From assembly GCA_964433715.1 (NCBI GenBank), contig CAYSSL010000002.1, forward strand, positions 1-38,472: a stretch of DNA of 38,472 nt, in the 5' to 3' direction. The notes under the pieces are model-generated. The model had not been told where the DNA came from and ran no database searches. It saw only the letters and a program-made list of their open reading frames with translations. Source of the stretch: XYD1-FULL-44-32 sp964433715 (GTDB lineage: Bacteria > Patescibacteriota > Minisyncoccia > Phycocordibacterales > XYD1-FULL-46-19). The position numbers and the translations under genes are program-made. Positions 21,915 through 30,087 of the stretch are shown piece after piece. Within the stretch, counting starts at the first letter, position 1. Each line of letters begins with the position of its first letter.

Positions 21915-23207
21915 ATGTCTGAACAACAAAAATTCGTTATTCAAGGTCTGGGGGGTAAGAGAGTATTAAAAGGTAAAATTCCTACACCGGGGGCTAAAAA
22001 TGCCATATTAAAAGTTTTGGCCGCTTCTATTTTATTTAAAGATGAACTGACGGTAGAAAATGTTCCAGAAATAGAAGATGTGACCAGAATGATAGAGCTT
22101 CTAGAGGATTTGGGAATTATTGTAGAGAGAAAAGGGCCAAATTCTTATCGCTTGTTGACATCTGATATTCGGACCAGTGAAATCTCTCCCGAAATATCTA
22201 AAAGATTGCGTTCTTCTATTGTGTTGACTGGTCCGTTGGTGGGGCGACTGGGTGAGGTAACTTTTCCTCATCCGGGGGGTTGTGTTATTGGTAAGCGTCC
22301 AATTGATTTTTTTATTGAAGCTTTTCAAATTTTAGGCGCAGATGTTAAAGACACCGGCGGTGGTTATCATATTAAGGTTGGACGAGGAGGGTTGAAGGGG
22401 TCGGAAATATTTTTCAAAAATCAAAGCGTAACTGCCACCGAAGATTTTTTAATGGCAGCGGTATTGGCTAAAGGCACGACGGTGCTAAAAAATTGTGCGA
22501 TGGAGCCAGAAATAGAGGATTTGGGTAGATTTTTAAACAGTTGTGGTGCTAAGATAGACGGTCTTGGTACTCCGACGATTGTTGTTCAGGGTACTGGTCT
22601 TTTGTCTGGGAAAGGTCAAACCTATACCACCATGCCCGATCGTATTGCCGCTGGTAGTTTTATTATTTTGGGCGCTTTGGCTGGAGAAGATTTAGAAGTG
22701 ACAAATTGTGAACCTAATCATTTAGATTCTCTTTTACACACTTTAAAATTAGTCGGTGTAAATTTAAAGATTGGGAAAAACTATGTTCATATTAAGGGTA
22801 GACAACAGAAATTTAAAGCGGTTGACCTGAAGACTCATGAATATCCGGGTTTCCCGACCGACCTTCAAGCACCAATGTCGGTACTTCTTACTCAAGCTGA
22901 AGGCCAGAGCTTTTTATTTGAAACTATTTTTGAGGGGCGATTGTCTTATCTTGAAACATTAGCCAGAATGGGTGCAGATACACGCGTTTTAGATGCCCAC
23001 CGAGCCCTTGTCCATGGGCCAAAACGCTTGCTGGGCAAGGAGGTGGATAGTCCAGATCTGCGAGCGGGTTTAGCTTATGTTTTGGCGGGTATCATTGCGA
23101 GGGGTAAGACCGTAGTCCATAATATCTATTATATAGATCGGGGTTATGAACATATCGATGATCACCTGAGAAAGATTGGGGTTGATATAAAGCGGGTTAA
23201 TATTTAA
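21915..23207 (+). CDS. murA: UDP-N-acetylglucosamine 1-carboxyvinyltransferase
   Basis: 430 residues, normal. Shows PGAKNAILKVLAASIL (substrate lysine/asparagine region), HPGGCVIGKRPIDFF with the catalytic and fosfomycin-target Cys123, TATEDFLMAAVLAKG and a late DLRAGLAYVLAGIIARG segment. It transfers enolpyruvate to UDP-GlcNAc, the first committed step of peptidoglycan synthesis. The Cys means the enzyme is of the fosfomycin-sensitive type by sequence. mreB starts on the base after its stop, so they are co-transcribed. Confidence 0.95.
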   Translation: MSEQQKFVIQGLGGKRVLKGKIPTPGAKNAILKVLAASILFKDELTVENVPEIEDVTRMIELLEDLGIIVERKGPNSYRLLTSDIRTSEISPEISKRLRSSIVLTGPLVGRLGEVTFPHPGGCVIGKRPIDFFIEAFQILGADVKDTGGGYHIKVGRGGLKGSEIFFKNQSVTATEDFLMAAVLAKGTTVLKNCAMEPEIEDLGRFLNSCGAKIDGLGTPTIVVQGTGLLSGKGQTYTTMPDRIAAGSFIILGALAGEDLEVTNCEPNHLDSLLHTLKLVGVNLKIGKNYVHIKGRQQKFKAVDLKTHEYPGFPTDLQAPMSVLLTQAEGQSFLFETIFEGRLSYLETLARMGADTRVLDAHRALVHGPKRLLGKEVDSPDLRAGLAYVLAGIIARGKTVVHNIYYIDRGYEHIDDHLRKIGVDIKRVNI

Positions 23208-24221
23208 ATGTCCATCTTTACTAAAAAATTAGGAATTGATCTGGGTACAGCTAATACGCTGGTTTTTGTTCCTGGCCAAGGGATAGTTCTAAATGAGCCA
23301 TCGGTGGTGGCGGTGTCTGAGTTTGATAATAAGGTGGTGGCGGTGGGAAATGAAGCCAAAGATATGATTGGTAAAACGCCGGACAATATTCGCGCTTATC
23401 GACCAATGAAAGATGGGGTGATTGCTGACTATCGAGTGACCGAGGCGATGCTTAAATATTATATTTCAAAGGCTCTTGGTCCGTGGCATTTTTGGAAACC
23501 AGACGTCATGGTGTCAGTACCAGCGGGGGTAACCTCAACCGAGCGACGAGCGGTGATTGAGGCGGCGATGAAGGCTGGGGCAAAAAATGCCTATGTGGTG
23601 AAGGAGCCAATTCTGGCGGCGATTGGCGCCGGTATTCCGATCTATGAAGCCAAGGGTCATATGGTGGTAGATATTGGTGGTGGCACGACCGATGTGGCGG
23701 TAATTTCTCTGGGTGGCATTGTAGCTTCAACTTCGGTTAAATATGCGGGCAACAAAATTGATCAGGCGATCGCCGATTATATTAAAAAGACTTTCAACCT
23801 TGCTATTGGCGACAAGACGGCTGAAGAGGTAAAAATTGCCATTGGGTCAGCTATCCCCGTGGAAGAAGAAATTGCCTATGCTATTAAGGGTCGCGATTTT
23901 ATGACTGGTTTACCACGAACAGCCGAAATTAAAACCAATGAGATTGTGCGAGCTATTGATAATGAGTTAAGGGAAATTATTAAAGCCATAAAACATGTTT
24001 TTCAGGAGACACCACCAGAGCTTTCCCGCGATATTATTGAATCTGGTATTATTATGACTGGTGGCTCATCCCAGTTGCGCAACTTAACCGAGTTGGTTTT
24101 TAGGCGGACGGGGGTTAAGGCGGTTTTAGCTGATGAATCGCTCTATTGTGTGGTTAGAGGTACGGGGGTAGCCCTAGAGCATCTTGATACTTATAAAAAA
24201 AGTATTATTAGTAAAAAATAA
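23208..24221 (+). CDS. mreB: rod-shape protein MreB, first paralogue
   Basis: 337 residues, actin-fold ATPase. KLGIDLGTANTLVFVPGQG is phosphate loop 1, VVDIGGGTTDVAVISLGG phosphate loop 2, IIMTGGSSQLRNL the adenosine-loop region. The N-terminus (MSIFTKK) is short. MreB filaments guide wall elongation at the inner membrane. This copy is joined directly to murA, not to mreC/mreD, unlike the second copy at 27974. The two share the core motifs but differ clearly in sequence, so they are old paralogues. Confidence 0.93.
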   Translation: MSIFTKKLGIDLGTANTLVFVPGQGIVLNEPSVVAVSEFDNKVVAVGNEAKDMIGKTPDNIRAYRPMKDGVIADYRVTEAMLKYYISKALGPWHFWKPDVMVSVPAGVTSTERRAVIEAAMKAGAKNAYVVKEPILAAIGAGIPIYEAKGHMVVDIGGGTTDVAVISLGGIVASTSVKYAGNKIDQAIADYIKKTFNLAIGDKTAEEVKIAIGSAIPVEEEIAYAIKGRDFMTGLPRTAEIKTNEIVRAIDNELREIIKAIKHVFQETPPELSRDIIESGIIMTGGSSQLRNLTELVFRRTGVKAVLADESLYCVVRGTGVALEHLDTYKKSIISKK

Positions 24222-24224
24222 GCA

Positions 24225-24890
24225 GTGCTAGTTTTTCCTTTAAGACATCATGCTTATATTGTAATTGGTGAACGGTCAGAGGTGCTGATCGATTTAAAGA
24301 GCCAATTATCAGAAAGTCTGGGTAAACCACTTGAGGGTCACCCTGATGTATTTATTGCCGATTATGATTTGCTAACAGTAGATAATAGTCGAAAATTAAA
24401 ATCTTTGGTTAGTGGTAAAGCTTTGGCGGGGGATAATAAATTTATTTTAGTCAGTATTGGTTCGGCTACTAATCAAGCTCAGAATGCTTTGTTAAAAGTA
24501 CTTGAAGAACCAACCTTGGGCACTTATATTTTTTTACTGGCTTCGTCCAAACAAATGTTTTTGCCCACTATCTTATCACGAGTTGAGGTGTTGTTTTGGC
24601 GGAGTGGGGGTGAAGTTAGGGCTAGTGATGAAGTGGTATCATTTTTAACCGCCACTGCCGGCAATAGGACGTCTTTAATTAATACTTGGCACAAAGAAGA
24701 ATTGCTAACTAAAAATTTTCTGGCTAGATTTTTGGATGGATTAGAATATTTGTCTATGCGGTCGGAGATGGCTTCATCTTGCCGTGGCCCTATTGTTTTG
24801 GCCCGTCGCTACCTATATGATTCTTCGGTTTTACCTAAATTAGTACTTGAATATTTGTCGGTAGCCCTACCGTCTATGACCAAAATATAA
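24225..24890 (+). CDS. DNA polymerase III delta-prime-like clamp-loader subunit
   Basis: 221 residues from GTG at 24225, three bases after mreB; only about two thirds of the E. coli HolB length. It keeps GDNKFILVSIGSATNQAQNALLKVLEEPTLGTYIFLL and LPTILSRVEVL, the hallmark A-x-N-A-L-L-K-x-L-E-E-P and S-R-x sensor of delta-prime/tau AAA+ domains. No Walker A (normal for delta-prime) and no zinc cysteines are seen. It should belong to the clamp loader that puts the sliding clamp on DNA; the short length suggests a reduced collar domain. Confidence 0.75.
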   Translation: MLVFPLRHHAYIVIGERSEVLIDLKSQLSESLGKPLEGHPDVFIADYDLLTVDNSRKLKSLVSGKALAGDNKFILVSIGSATNQAQNALLKVLEEPTLGTYIFLLASSKQMFLPTILSRVEVLFWRSGGEVRASDEVVSFLTATAGNRTSLINTWHKEELLTKNFLARFLDGLEYLSMRSEMASSCRGPIVLARRYLYDSSVLPKLVLEYLSVALPSMTKI

Positions 24891-24902
24891 TCGTGCTATA
24901 AT
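24886..24902 (+). promoter_or_regulatory. tandem -10 boxes of frr (leaderless type)
   Basis: TATAAT occurs at 24886-24891 and again at 24897-24902, each followed by CG. The first overlaps the end of the preceding gene. The second is six bases before the ATG at 24909, which puts the RNA start on the A of the start codon. The -35 (TATGAC, 24875-24880) is weak. Confidence 0.55.
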
Positions 24903-24908
24903 CGTTTT

Positions 24909-25460
24909 ATGTCCTACAATTTTTCCATTTTTAATAATCGAGCGGGGGAAATAGAAGAATGGCTCAAGAAAGAATATTCTTCTGTTCGTACTGGTAAAGC
25001 TTCGCCCCTACTTTTAGATAGCGTTTTTGTTGAATCTTATGGCTCACGAGTGCCGGTTAAACATATTGCAGCTATATCTATTGAGGATGCTAGAACCTTG
25101 CGGATATCTCCTTGGGAAAAATCTCAAATCCGAGATATTGAATCGGCTATTGCAGCTGCCAATCTGGGTGTTTCTACTTCTCCTGATTCCACCAGTATTA
25201 GAGTAATTTTTCCTGATCTGACAAGTGAAAGGCGCGAGTCCCTAAAGAAGGTCATAAAAGAAAAAATGGAAGAAGCCAAGGTCTCAATTAAGAAAGAGCG
25301 GGAGCGAGTAATTGGTGACATTGAGGCTAAGGCTAAAAGTAAAGAAATAAGTGAAGACGACAAGTTTAATATTAAAGATGAACTACAAAAGTTGGTTGAA
25401 AGCTTTGGCGGTCGCCTAGAAGCTATTGCTCTATCAAAAGAAGAAGAAATAAGTAAATAA
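24909..25460 (+). CDS. frr: ribosome recycling factor
   Basis: 183 residues, the usual size. Typical features: LKKEYSSVRTGKASPLLLDSV, YGSRVPVKHIAAISIEDART, LRISPWEKSQIRDIESAI, then FPDLTSERRESLKKVIKEKMEEAKVSI and a long C-terminal coiled-coil arm ending EDDKFNIKDELQKLVE. It splits post-termination ribosomes with EF-G. An own promoter lies over the end of the delta-prime-like gene; rseP follows after 18 bases. Confidence 0.96.
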   Translation: MSYNFSIFNNRAGEIEEWLKKEYSSVRTGKASPLLLDSVFVESYGSRVPVKHIAAISIEDARTLRISPWEKSQIRDIESAIAAANLGVSTSPDSTSIRVIFPDLTSERRESLKKVIKEKMEEAKVSIKKERERVIGDIEAKAKSKEISEDDKFNIKDELQKLVESFGGRLEAIALSKEEEISK

Positions 25461-25478
25461 TCCCATCTTGCCACTTCT

Positions 25479-26573
25479 ATGACTATAATAATTTTTATTG
25501 TTATAATTGCATTTTTAGTCTTTATTCATGAATTAGGTCATTTTTCGGCCGCTAAATTGTTTGGGGTACGGGTCGACGAATTTGGGATTGGTTTTCCTCC
25601 GCGATTATTATCTTGGAAAAAAGGGGAAACACTTTACTCTTTAAATTTTATTCCTTTCGGTGGTTTTGTTCGCATCTTTGGTGAAAATCCTAATGAAGAA
25701 TCTGAACATGGTCAGGATCGGGCTAGAAGCTTAACCGCCAAGCCTTACTATCAACAAGCTCTAATCTTGGTTGGTGGTGTGTTTTTTAATTGGTTATTGG
25801 CGTGGCTACTTATTTCAATTGGTTTTATGTCTGGATTGCCAATGGCAGCTGATGGCGCTAAAAAAGAAGGGCTTATTTTAGATGATATAAGTACGATGGT
25901 ACTTCAGGTGAGCAAGGAATCACCAGCTGCTCTTGCTGGTCTTAAACCGGGAGACAAAATAATAGCTATTAAGTCGGGGTTGGCTGTAAAAACCAATCCA
26001 ACCGTGGCTGAATTTCAAGATATTATTAGAACTTCTGCTGGCGAAGTGGTGGTGGACTATGAAAGGGGAGGCGATGTTCAGCAAGTTTTTATTAAACCAT
26101 TGATTGGCTTAACCGCTGAAGGAAAAGCGATTGGTGTGGCTTTGGATCAAGTTGGTAACCTTCAATTAAATCCGCTTTCTGCTTTATGGTATGGTTTTGG
26201 TCGCACCTTTGATATGACCAGAGATCTAACATTAGGCTTAAAAGATATCATAGTTGGTTTATTTTCTGGAGACAATGTCAAAGAAGCGGTAATGGGGCCG
26301 GTCGGTATTGCGGGGCTCGTGGGAGACGCTAGAGCTTTGGGAATAATTTATCTGCTTACTTTTGCGGCTTTTATTTCTTTAGATTTGGCAATTATTAACC
26401 TCATTCCTTTCCCAGCTCTTGATGGTGGTCGGTTGCTTTTTCTCCTGATTGAAGCGGTTAAAGGTTCTCCGATAAAGCCAATTGTGGCTAATTCTCTAAA
26501 CGCCGTCGGGTTTCTTCTTTTAATTGGTTTAATGCTTCTGGTTACGATTTTTGATGTCTTGCGTTTATTCTAG
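25479..26573 (+). CDS. rseP: RseP/SpoIVFB-type site-2 membrane metalloprotease
   Basis: 364 residues. First membrane helix carries H17-E-L-G-H21, the zinc and catalytic motif; FGIGFPPRLLSWKKGETLYSL and FIPFGGFVRIFGE follow; one PDZ domain (about 140-210: SPAALAGLKPGDKIIAI); the last membrane part has NLIPFPALDGGRLLFLLIE with the third metal ligand Asp. The family cuts membrane-bound regulators or leftover signal peptides inside the membrane. With one PDZ domain it resembles the common bacterial RIP type found in frr/uppS/cdsA clusters. Followed by a terminator at 26612-26645. Confidence 0.93.
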   Translation: MTIIIFIVIIAFLVFIHELGHFSAAKLFGVRVDEFGIGFPPRLLSWKKGETLYSLNFIPFGGFVRIFGENPNEESEHGQDRARSLTAKPYYQQALILVGGVFFNWLLAWLLISIGFMSGLPMAADGAKKEGLILDDISTMVLQVSKESPAALAGLKPGDKIIAIKSGLAVKTNPTVAEFQDIIRTSAGEVVVDYERGGDVQQVFIKPLIGLTAEGKAIGVALDQVGNLQLNPLSALWYGFGRTFDMTRDLTLGLKDIIVGLFSGDNVKEAVMGPVGIAGLVGDARALGIIYLLTFAAFISLDLAIINLIPFPALDGGRLLFLLIEAVKGSPIKPIVANSLNAVGFLLLIGLMLLVTIFDVLRLF

Positions 26574-26611
26574 TTTATTCCGTTAGGGTAGAACTTTTAG
26601 TAGGGGATAAT

Positions 26612-26645
26612 AAAAAATAGCCCATGTCAAATAGGGCTATTTTTT
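26612..26645 (+). terminator. rho-independent terminator after rseP
   Basis: 12-bp perfect stem: arms 26612-26623 and 26634-26645, loop of ten bases, ending in six T. Separates rseP from proS. Confidence 0.88.
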
Positions 26646-26683
26646 GACCGCGACCCTTCTTTCCATTATGATTGAAGGTACTT

Positions 26684-27934
26684 ATGTACCAAAGCCAATT
26701 GTTTACTAAAACCCGCCGTGAGGATCCGGCCGACGAAACCTCCAAAAATGCCAAACTTTTAATTCGGGCTGGTTTCATCCACAAAGAGATGGCGGGAGTT
26801 TATTCGTATTTACCACTAGGTTTGCGGGTACTGGAAAAAATTAAACACATTATTAGAGAAGAGATGAATATGATAAGAGGTCAGGAACTAACTCTGACAG
26901 CTCTTCAAGATAAAGATTTGTGGGAAAAAACTGATCGTTGGGACGATGACAAGGTTGATATTTGGTTTAAGACCAAATTAAAAAATGGGACTGAACTAGG
27001 TCTTGGTATGAGTCACGAGGAACCGCTAGTGGCAATTATGCGTGATCATATAAAGTCTTACCGTGACCTGCCGGTGTCGGCTTATCAGTTGCAGAATAAG
27101 TTTAGAAACGAATTGCGCGCTAAATCCGGTATTATGCGTGGACGGGAATTTATGATGAAAGATATGTATTCTTTTCATACCGATGAAGAGAGTTTAGACG
27201 CTTATTATCATGAGGTAGAAGAAGCTTATGAACGTATTTATAAACGAGTTGGTCTCGGTGATATGACCTATAAAACTCTGGCCTCTGGTGGTATTTTTAC
27301 CAAATCAAGTCATGAGTATCAAACATTGTCAGAAGCAGGTGAAGACGTGATTTATATCTCTCGCGACAAGAAAATTGCTATCAATGAGGAAGTTTACACC
27401 GAAGAAGCTTTGGCTGAATTAGGGCTCTCGCGAGGTGATTTGGAGATGGTAAAGGCGATTGAAGTCGGCAACATCTTTAAACTGGGCACACGGTATTCTG
27501 AGCCTTTAGCCCTGTCTTATTTAGATGAATCTGGTAAATCTCACCCAGTGATTATGGGTTGTTATGGTATTGGTATAACTCGCTTGATGGGGACCATCGT
27601 AGAGGTGTTGGCCGATGAAGGTGGTTTGGTTTGGCCAGCTTCGGTATCGCCCTTCTCTGTTCATATTGTTACTTTGGGGACATCAGATTCTGTCCTCAAA
27701 TCAGCTTCCGAATTGTATGAACTTCTGACTAAAGAAGGGGTTGAGGTTTTGTATGACGATCGGGACTTGTCGGCTGGTGAAAAACTATCTGACGCCGATC
27801 TTTTGGGTAATCCCTTGCGAGTGGTGGTTAGTGAAAAGACAGTAGCTGGTGGTAAATTTGAAGTCAAACGTCGTCAAAGCGGGGAGGTAGAATTTTTGAC
27901 GGCTTCCGAATTGATAGCTCAGGCTGCTCGTTAG
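26684..27934 (+). CDS. proS: prolyl-tRNA synthetase, short form
   Basis: 416 residues from the ATG at 26684 (MYQSQLFTKTRRED), which gives the usual ProS start and has GAAGG six bases ahead; an in-frame TTG at 26672 would add four residues and is less likely. Class II motifs: LLIRAGFIHKEMAGVYSYLPLG, FRNELRAKSGIMRGREFMMKDMYSFH (motif 2) and GCYGIGITRLMG (motif 3), then the anticodon-binding domain. It lacks the roughly 180-residue editing insertion of E. coli ProS, as in short bacterial and mitochondrial forms. Charges tRNA-Pro. TATGAT at 26667-26672 is a possible -10. Confidence 0.95.
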   Translation: MYQSQLFTKTRREDPADETSKNAKLLIRAGFIHKEMAGVYSYLPLGLRVLEKIKHIIREEMNMIRGQELTLTALQDKDLWEKTDRWDDDKVDIWFKTKLKNGTELGLGMSHEEPLVAIMRDHIKSYRDLPVSAYQLQNKFRNELRAKSGIMRGREFMMKDMYSFHTDEESLDAYYHEVEEAYERIYKRVGLGDMTYKTLASGGIFTKSSHEYQTLSEAGEDVIYISRDKKIAINEEVYTEEALAELGLSRGDLEMVKAIEVGNIFKLGTRYSEPLALSYLDESGKSHPVIMGCYGIGITRLMGTIVEVLADEGGLVWPASVSPFSVHIVTLGTSDSVLKSASELYELLTKEGVEVLYDDRDLSAGEKLSDADLLGNPLRVVVSEKTVAGGKFEVKRRQSGEVEFLTASELIAQAAR

Positions 27935-27973
27935 TTAGCTTTTAGTTAAATTTGATTTAATACATACTCCACT

Positions 27974-29026
27974 ATGATGGACCGTTTTAGAGAAATGATG
28001 TCGCATGATATTGGTATAGATTTGGGTACAGCTAGTACCCTTATTTATGTTCGTGGTAGCGGCATTGTTATGATTGAACCCTCTATTGTGGCCTTAAACC
28101 AAAAGACTGGTCGGGTGGTGGCCGTAGGAGAAGACGCTAGTCAAATGATTGGTCGGACGCCGGCTCATATCACTGCTGTTCGTCCTCTTGAAAATGGGGT
28201 TATTTCTAACTTTGAGGTAGCAGAAGAAATGTTGGCTTATTTTTTACGTAAGGCTACAAGTGACTTGCCGCGTAAATTTTTTAGGCCACGAGTGGTGATT
28301 GGTGTGCCGTCGGGTATTACAAATGTAGAAAGACGGGCGGTTCGTGATGCGGTTAAAAATGCGGGTGCCGGAGAGGTTTTTATTATTGAAGAACCAATGT
28401 CGGCGGCTTTAGGTATTCGTTTACCGGTGCACGATCCGGTGGGTACCATGATTATAGATATGGGTGGCGGTACGACCGATATTGCTGTCATTTCTCTGGG
28501 GGGAGTGGTAAATGCTAAAAATCTTCATATTGCTGGTGAAAAACTCAATCAGGATATTATTGGTTATGTACGAGATGAGTTTAAAATTTTATTAGGTGAA
28601 AGGACGGCGGAAGAAGTAAAAGTAGCAATCGGTTCAGTTTTAAAATTAGAGGCTCCGCTTGAGGCTGCTATTCGTGGTCGTGATCTGGTTACCGGCTTGC
28701 CGCGAGAGGTGATTATTACTGACTCAGATATTCGCGAAGCTATTCATGATTCAATTATGCAATTGGTGGAAGCGGTTAAAGAGGTTTTAGAATCAACTCC
28801 ACCTGAAGTTATTTCTGATATAATGCATCGTGGTATTGTGTTGGTTGGTGGTGGGGCACAATTGGCCGGTATTAAAAAGTTGTTAGAGCGTGAGCTACAT
28901 ATACCCATTCATCTAGTAGATGAACCTTATAGTGCTGTAGTGCGAGGCGCTGGTATTGTTTTAGAAAATCTTGAATTACATCGCGATATTTTGATGGACA
29001 ATGAAGATGAATTACCTCCTAGATAA
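27974..29026 (+). CDS. mreB: rod-shape protein MreB, second paralogue
   Basis: 350 residues. HDIGIDLGTASTLIYVRGSG, MIIDMGGGTTDIAVISLGG and IVLVGGGAQLAGIKKLL are the nucleotide-binding loops of the actin fold. The N-terminus begins MMDRFREMMSH, possibly a short amphipathic membrane-binding helix, lacking in the copy at 23208. It is the MreB of the mreBCD-PBP2 run and so probably the main elongation filament. mreC starts inside its 3' end. Confidence 0.94.
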   Translation: MMDRFREMMSHDIGIDLGTASTLIYVRGSGIVMIEPSIVALNQKTGRVVAVGEDASQMIGRTPAHITAVRPLENGVISNFEVAEEMLAYFLRKATSDLPRKFFRPRVVIGVPSGITNVERRAVRDAVKNAGAGEVFIIEEPMSAALGIRLPVHDPVGTMIIDMGGGTTDIAVISLGGVVNAKNLHIAGEKLNQDIIGYVRDEFKILLGERTAEEVKVAIGSVLKLEAPLEAAIRGRDLVTGLPREVIITDSDIREAIHDSIMQLVEAVKEVLESTPPEVISDIMHRGIVLVGGGAQLAGIKKLLERELHIPIHLVDEPYSAVVRGAGIVLENLELHRDILMDNEDELPPR

Positions 29027-29831
29027 GAAGACTGTCTTTTCCAATTCTCCTCGTCGCCGTTATCAGGACAATTGGTTTTTTCTGGTGGTAGTCATTTTGG
29101 TTTTACTAATTGGCGGGCCCATTTTGTATAAAATTTTTTCGGCACCAGCGACTCAGCTGGTCGGACATGGGCGCAATCAGACAGCGGGTTTTGTTAGTGC
29201 TTTGGCTCATGACTTTAAGTTTTTCTCGTCCAAAGAGTCTCTGGTGGCAGAAAATTATAAATTAAAAGAGGAGCTAAAGAAGGCGTCAGCTTTAGGTTTA
29301 AGTTTGCGGGCGGAACTAGAAGAATATCGGGCTTTAGACTCGGCTATTGGCCACTCCTTAGCTGCCAGCTCCTCAACTCTTGTGGGTAAGGTTTTAGCTC
29401 CGATTGGTTTGTTTAATTACGATTCTCTATTGATAGACTTGGGGCGTAAAAATAGCCCAACTCTGGGTGCGGGGGATTTAGTGGTGGCTACTAATAATAT
29501 AATTTTAGGCGAGGTGGTTGAAGTTGGTGCTTTGACTACTAAAGTTAAGCTATATTCAACTGCGGGTCGAAAAACTTCGGTGTTGATTGGAGAAGAAAAT
29601 ATTGTTGGACTAGCAACGGGCCAAGGTGGTGGTAACTATTTGGTTACCTTGCCGGCCGGCAGTATGGTGGTACACAACGACATCGTTAGAGCTAGTCGCA
29701 ATGGTCGAGAGTATATTTTAGGTTTGGTGGGAGCGGTAGATAAAAACGATGAAACTCCTTTTCAAAAGGTTTTTATTAAAATACCACTAAATATTTACGA
29801 GTTACGTTTTGTTCAAATACATGATCGCTAG
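29001..29831 (+). CDS. mreC: rod-shape-determining protein MreC
   Basis: 276 residues from 29001 (an ATG at 29007 is equally possible). Basic N-terminus, membrane helix (about 26-44), coiled coil (about 75-112, KEELKKASALGLSLRAELEE), then the beta-barrel domain with GKVLAPIGLFNYDSLLIDLG and ending VFIKIPLNIYELRFVQI. MreC links MreB inside the cell to PBP2 outside. Overlaps mreB by 26 bases and mreD by 11. Confidence 0.9.
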   Translation: MKMNYLLDKKTVFSNSPRRRYQDNWFFLVVVILVLLIGGPILYKIFSAPATQLVGHGRNQTAGFVSALAHDFKFFSSKESLVAENYKLKEELKKASALGLSLRAELEEYRALDSAIGHSLAASSSTLVGKVLAPIGLFNYDSLLIDLGRKNSPTLGAGDLVVATNNIILGEVVEVGALTTKVKLYSTAGRKTSVLIGEENIVGLATGQGGGNYLVTLPAGSMVVHNDIVRASRNGREYILGLVGAVDKNDETPFQKVFIKIPLNIYELRFVQIHDR

Positions 29832-30084
29832 AATTTTTTGGGCAATAGTTATGTTGGTCTCACTATTGTTTCTACCGGGGTCATTTTTGTTAATTTTTTC
29901 GATATTAGGAGCATTGTTATTTCCGGTATATTTAGAGGGGGTGCTGTTGGTTTTTATTTGGGAATTAGCGGTTTCGTCACCACCTATTAATTTCTTTTTT
30001 TATTTTCCAGCCACTATTACCGTGCTCATTGCCATCCTTTTGGGGCATTTCGTTAAGGGCCACCTCATCCTGTATAATCATTAA
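29821..30084 (+). CDS. mreD: MreD-like short membrane protein
   Basis: 87 residues from the ATG at 29821, inside the end of mreC; a TTG at 29809 is the alternative start. Three hydrophobic segments (IFWAIVMLVSLLFL, FSILGALLFPVYLEGVLLV, FFFYFPATITVLIAILLGHF). E. coli MreD has 162 residues, so this is a minimal version. The assignment rests mainly on its place between mreC and the PBP2 gene and on its membrane nature. A -10 box for the next gene lies within its last codons. Confidence 0.65.
   Translation: MIARIFWAIVMLVSLLFLPGSFLLIFSILGALLFPVYLEGVLLVFIWELAVSSPPINFFFYFPATITVLIAILLGHFVKGHLILYNH
30073..30078 (+). promoter_or_regulatory. -10 box at the end of mreD, before the PBP2 gene
   Basis: TATAAT at 30073-30078, nine bases before the ATG at 30088. 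May give extra transcription of the PBP2 gene with almost no leader. No clear -35. Confidence 0.35.
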
Positions 30085-30087
30085 ACA

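Noticed and set aside
26672..26683. TTG start for proS four codons upstream
   Set aside because: The ATG at 26684 gives the usual ProS N-terminus and has GAAGG at suitable distance; the TTG overlaps a possible -10 box.
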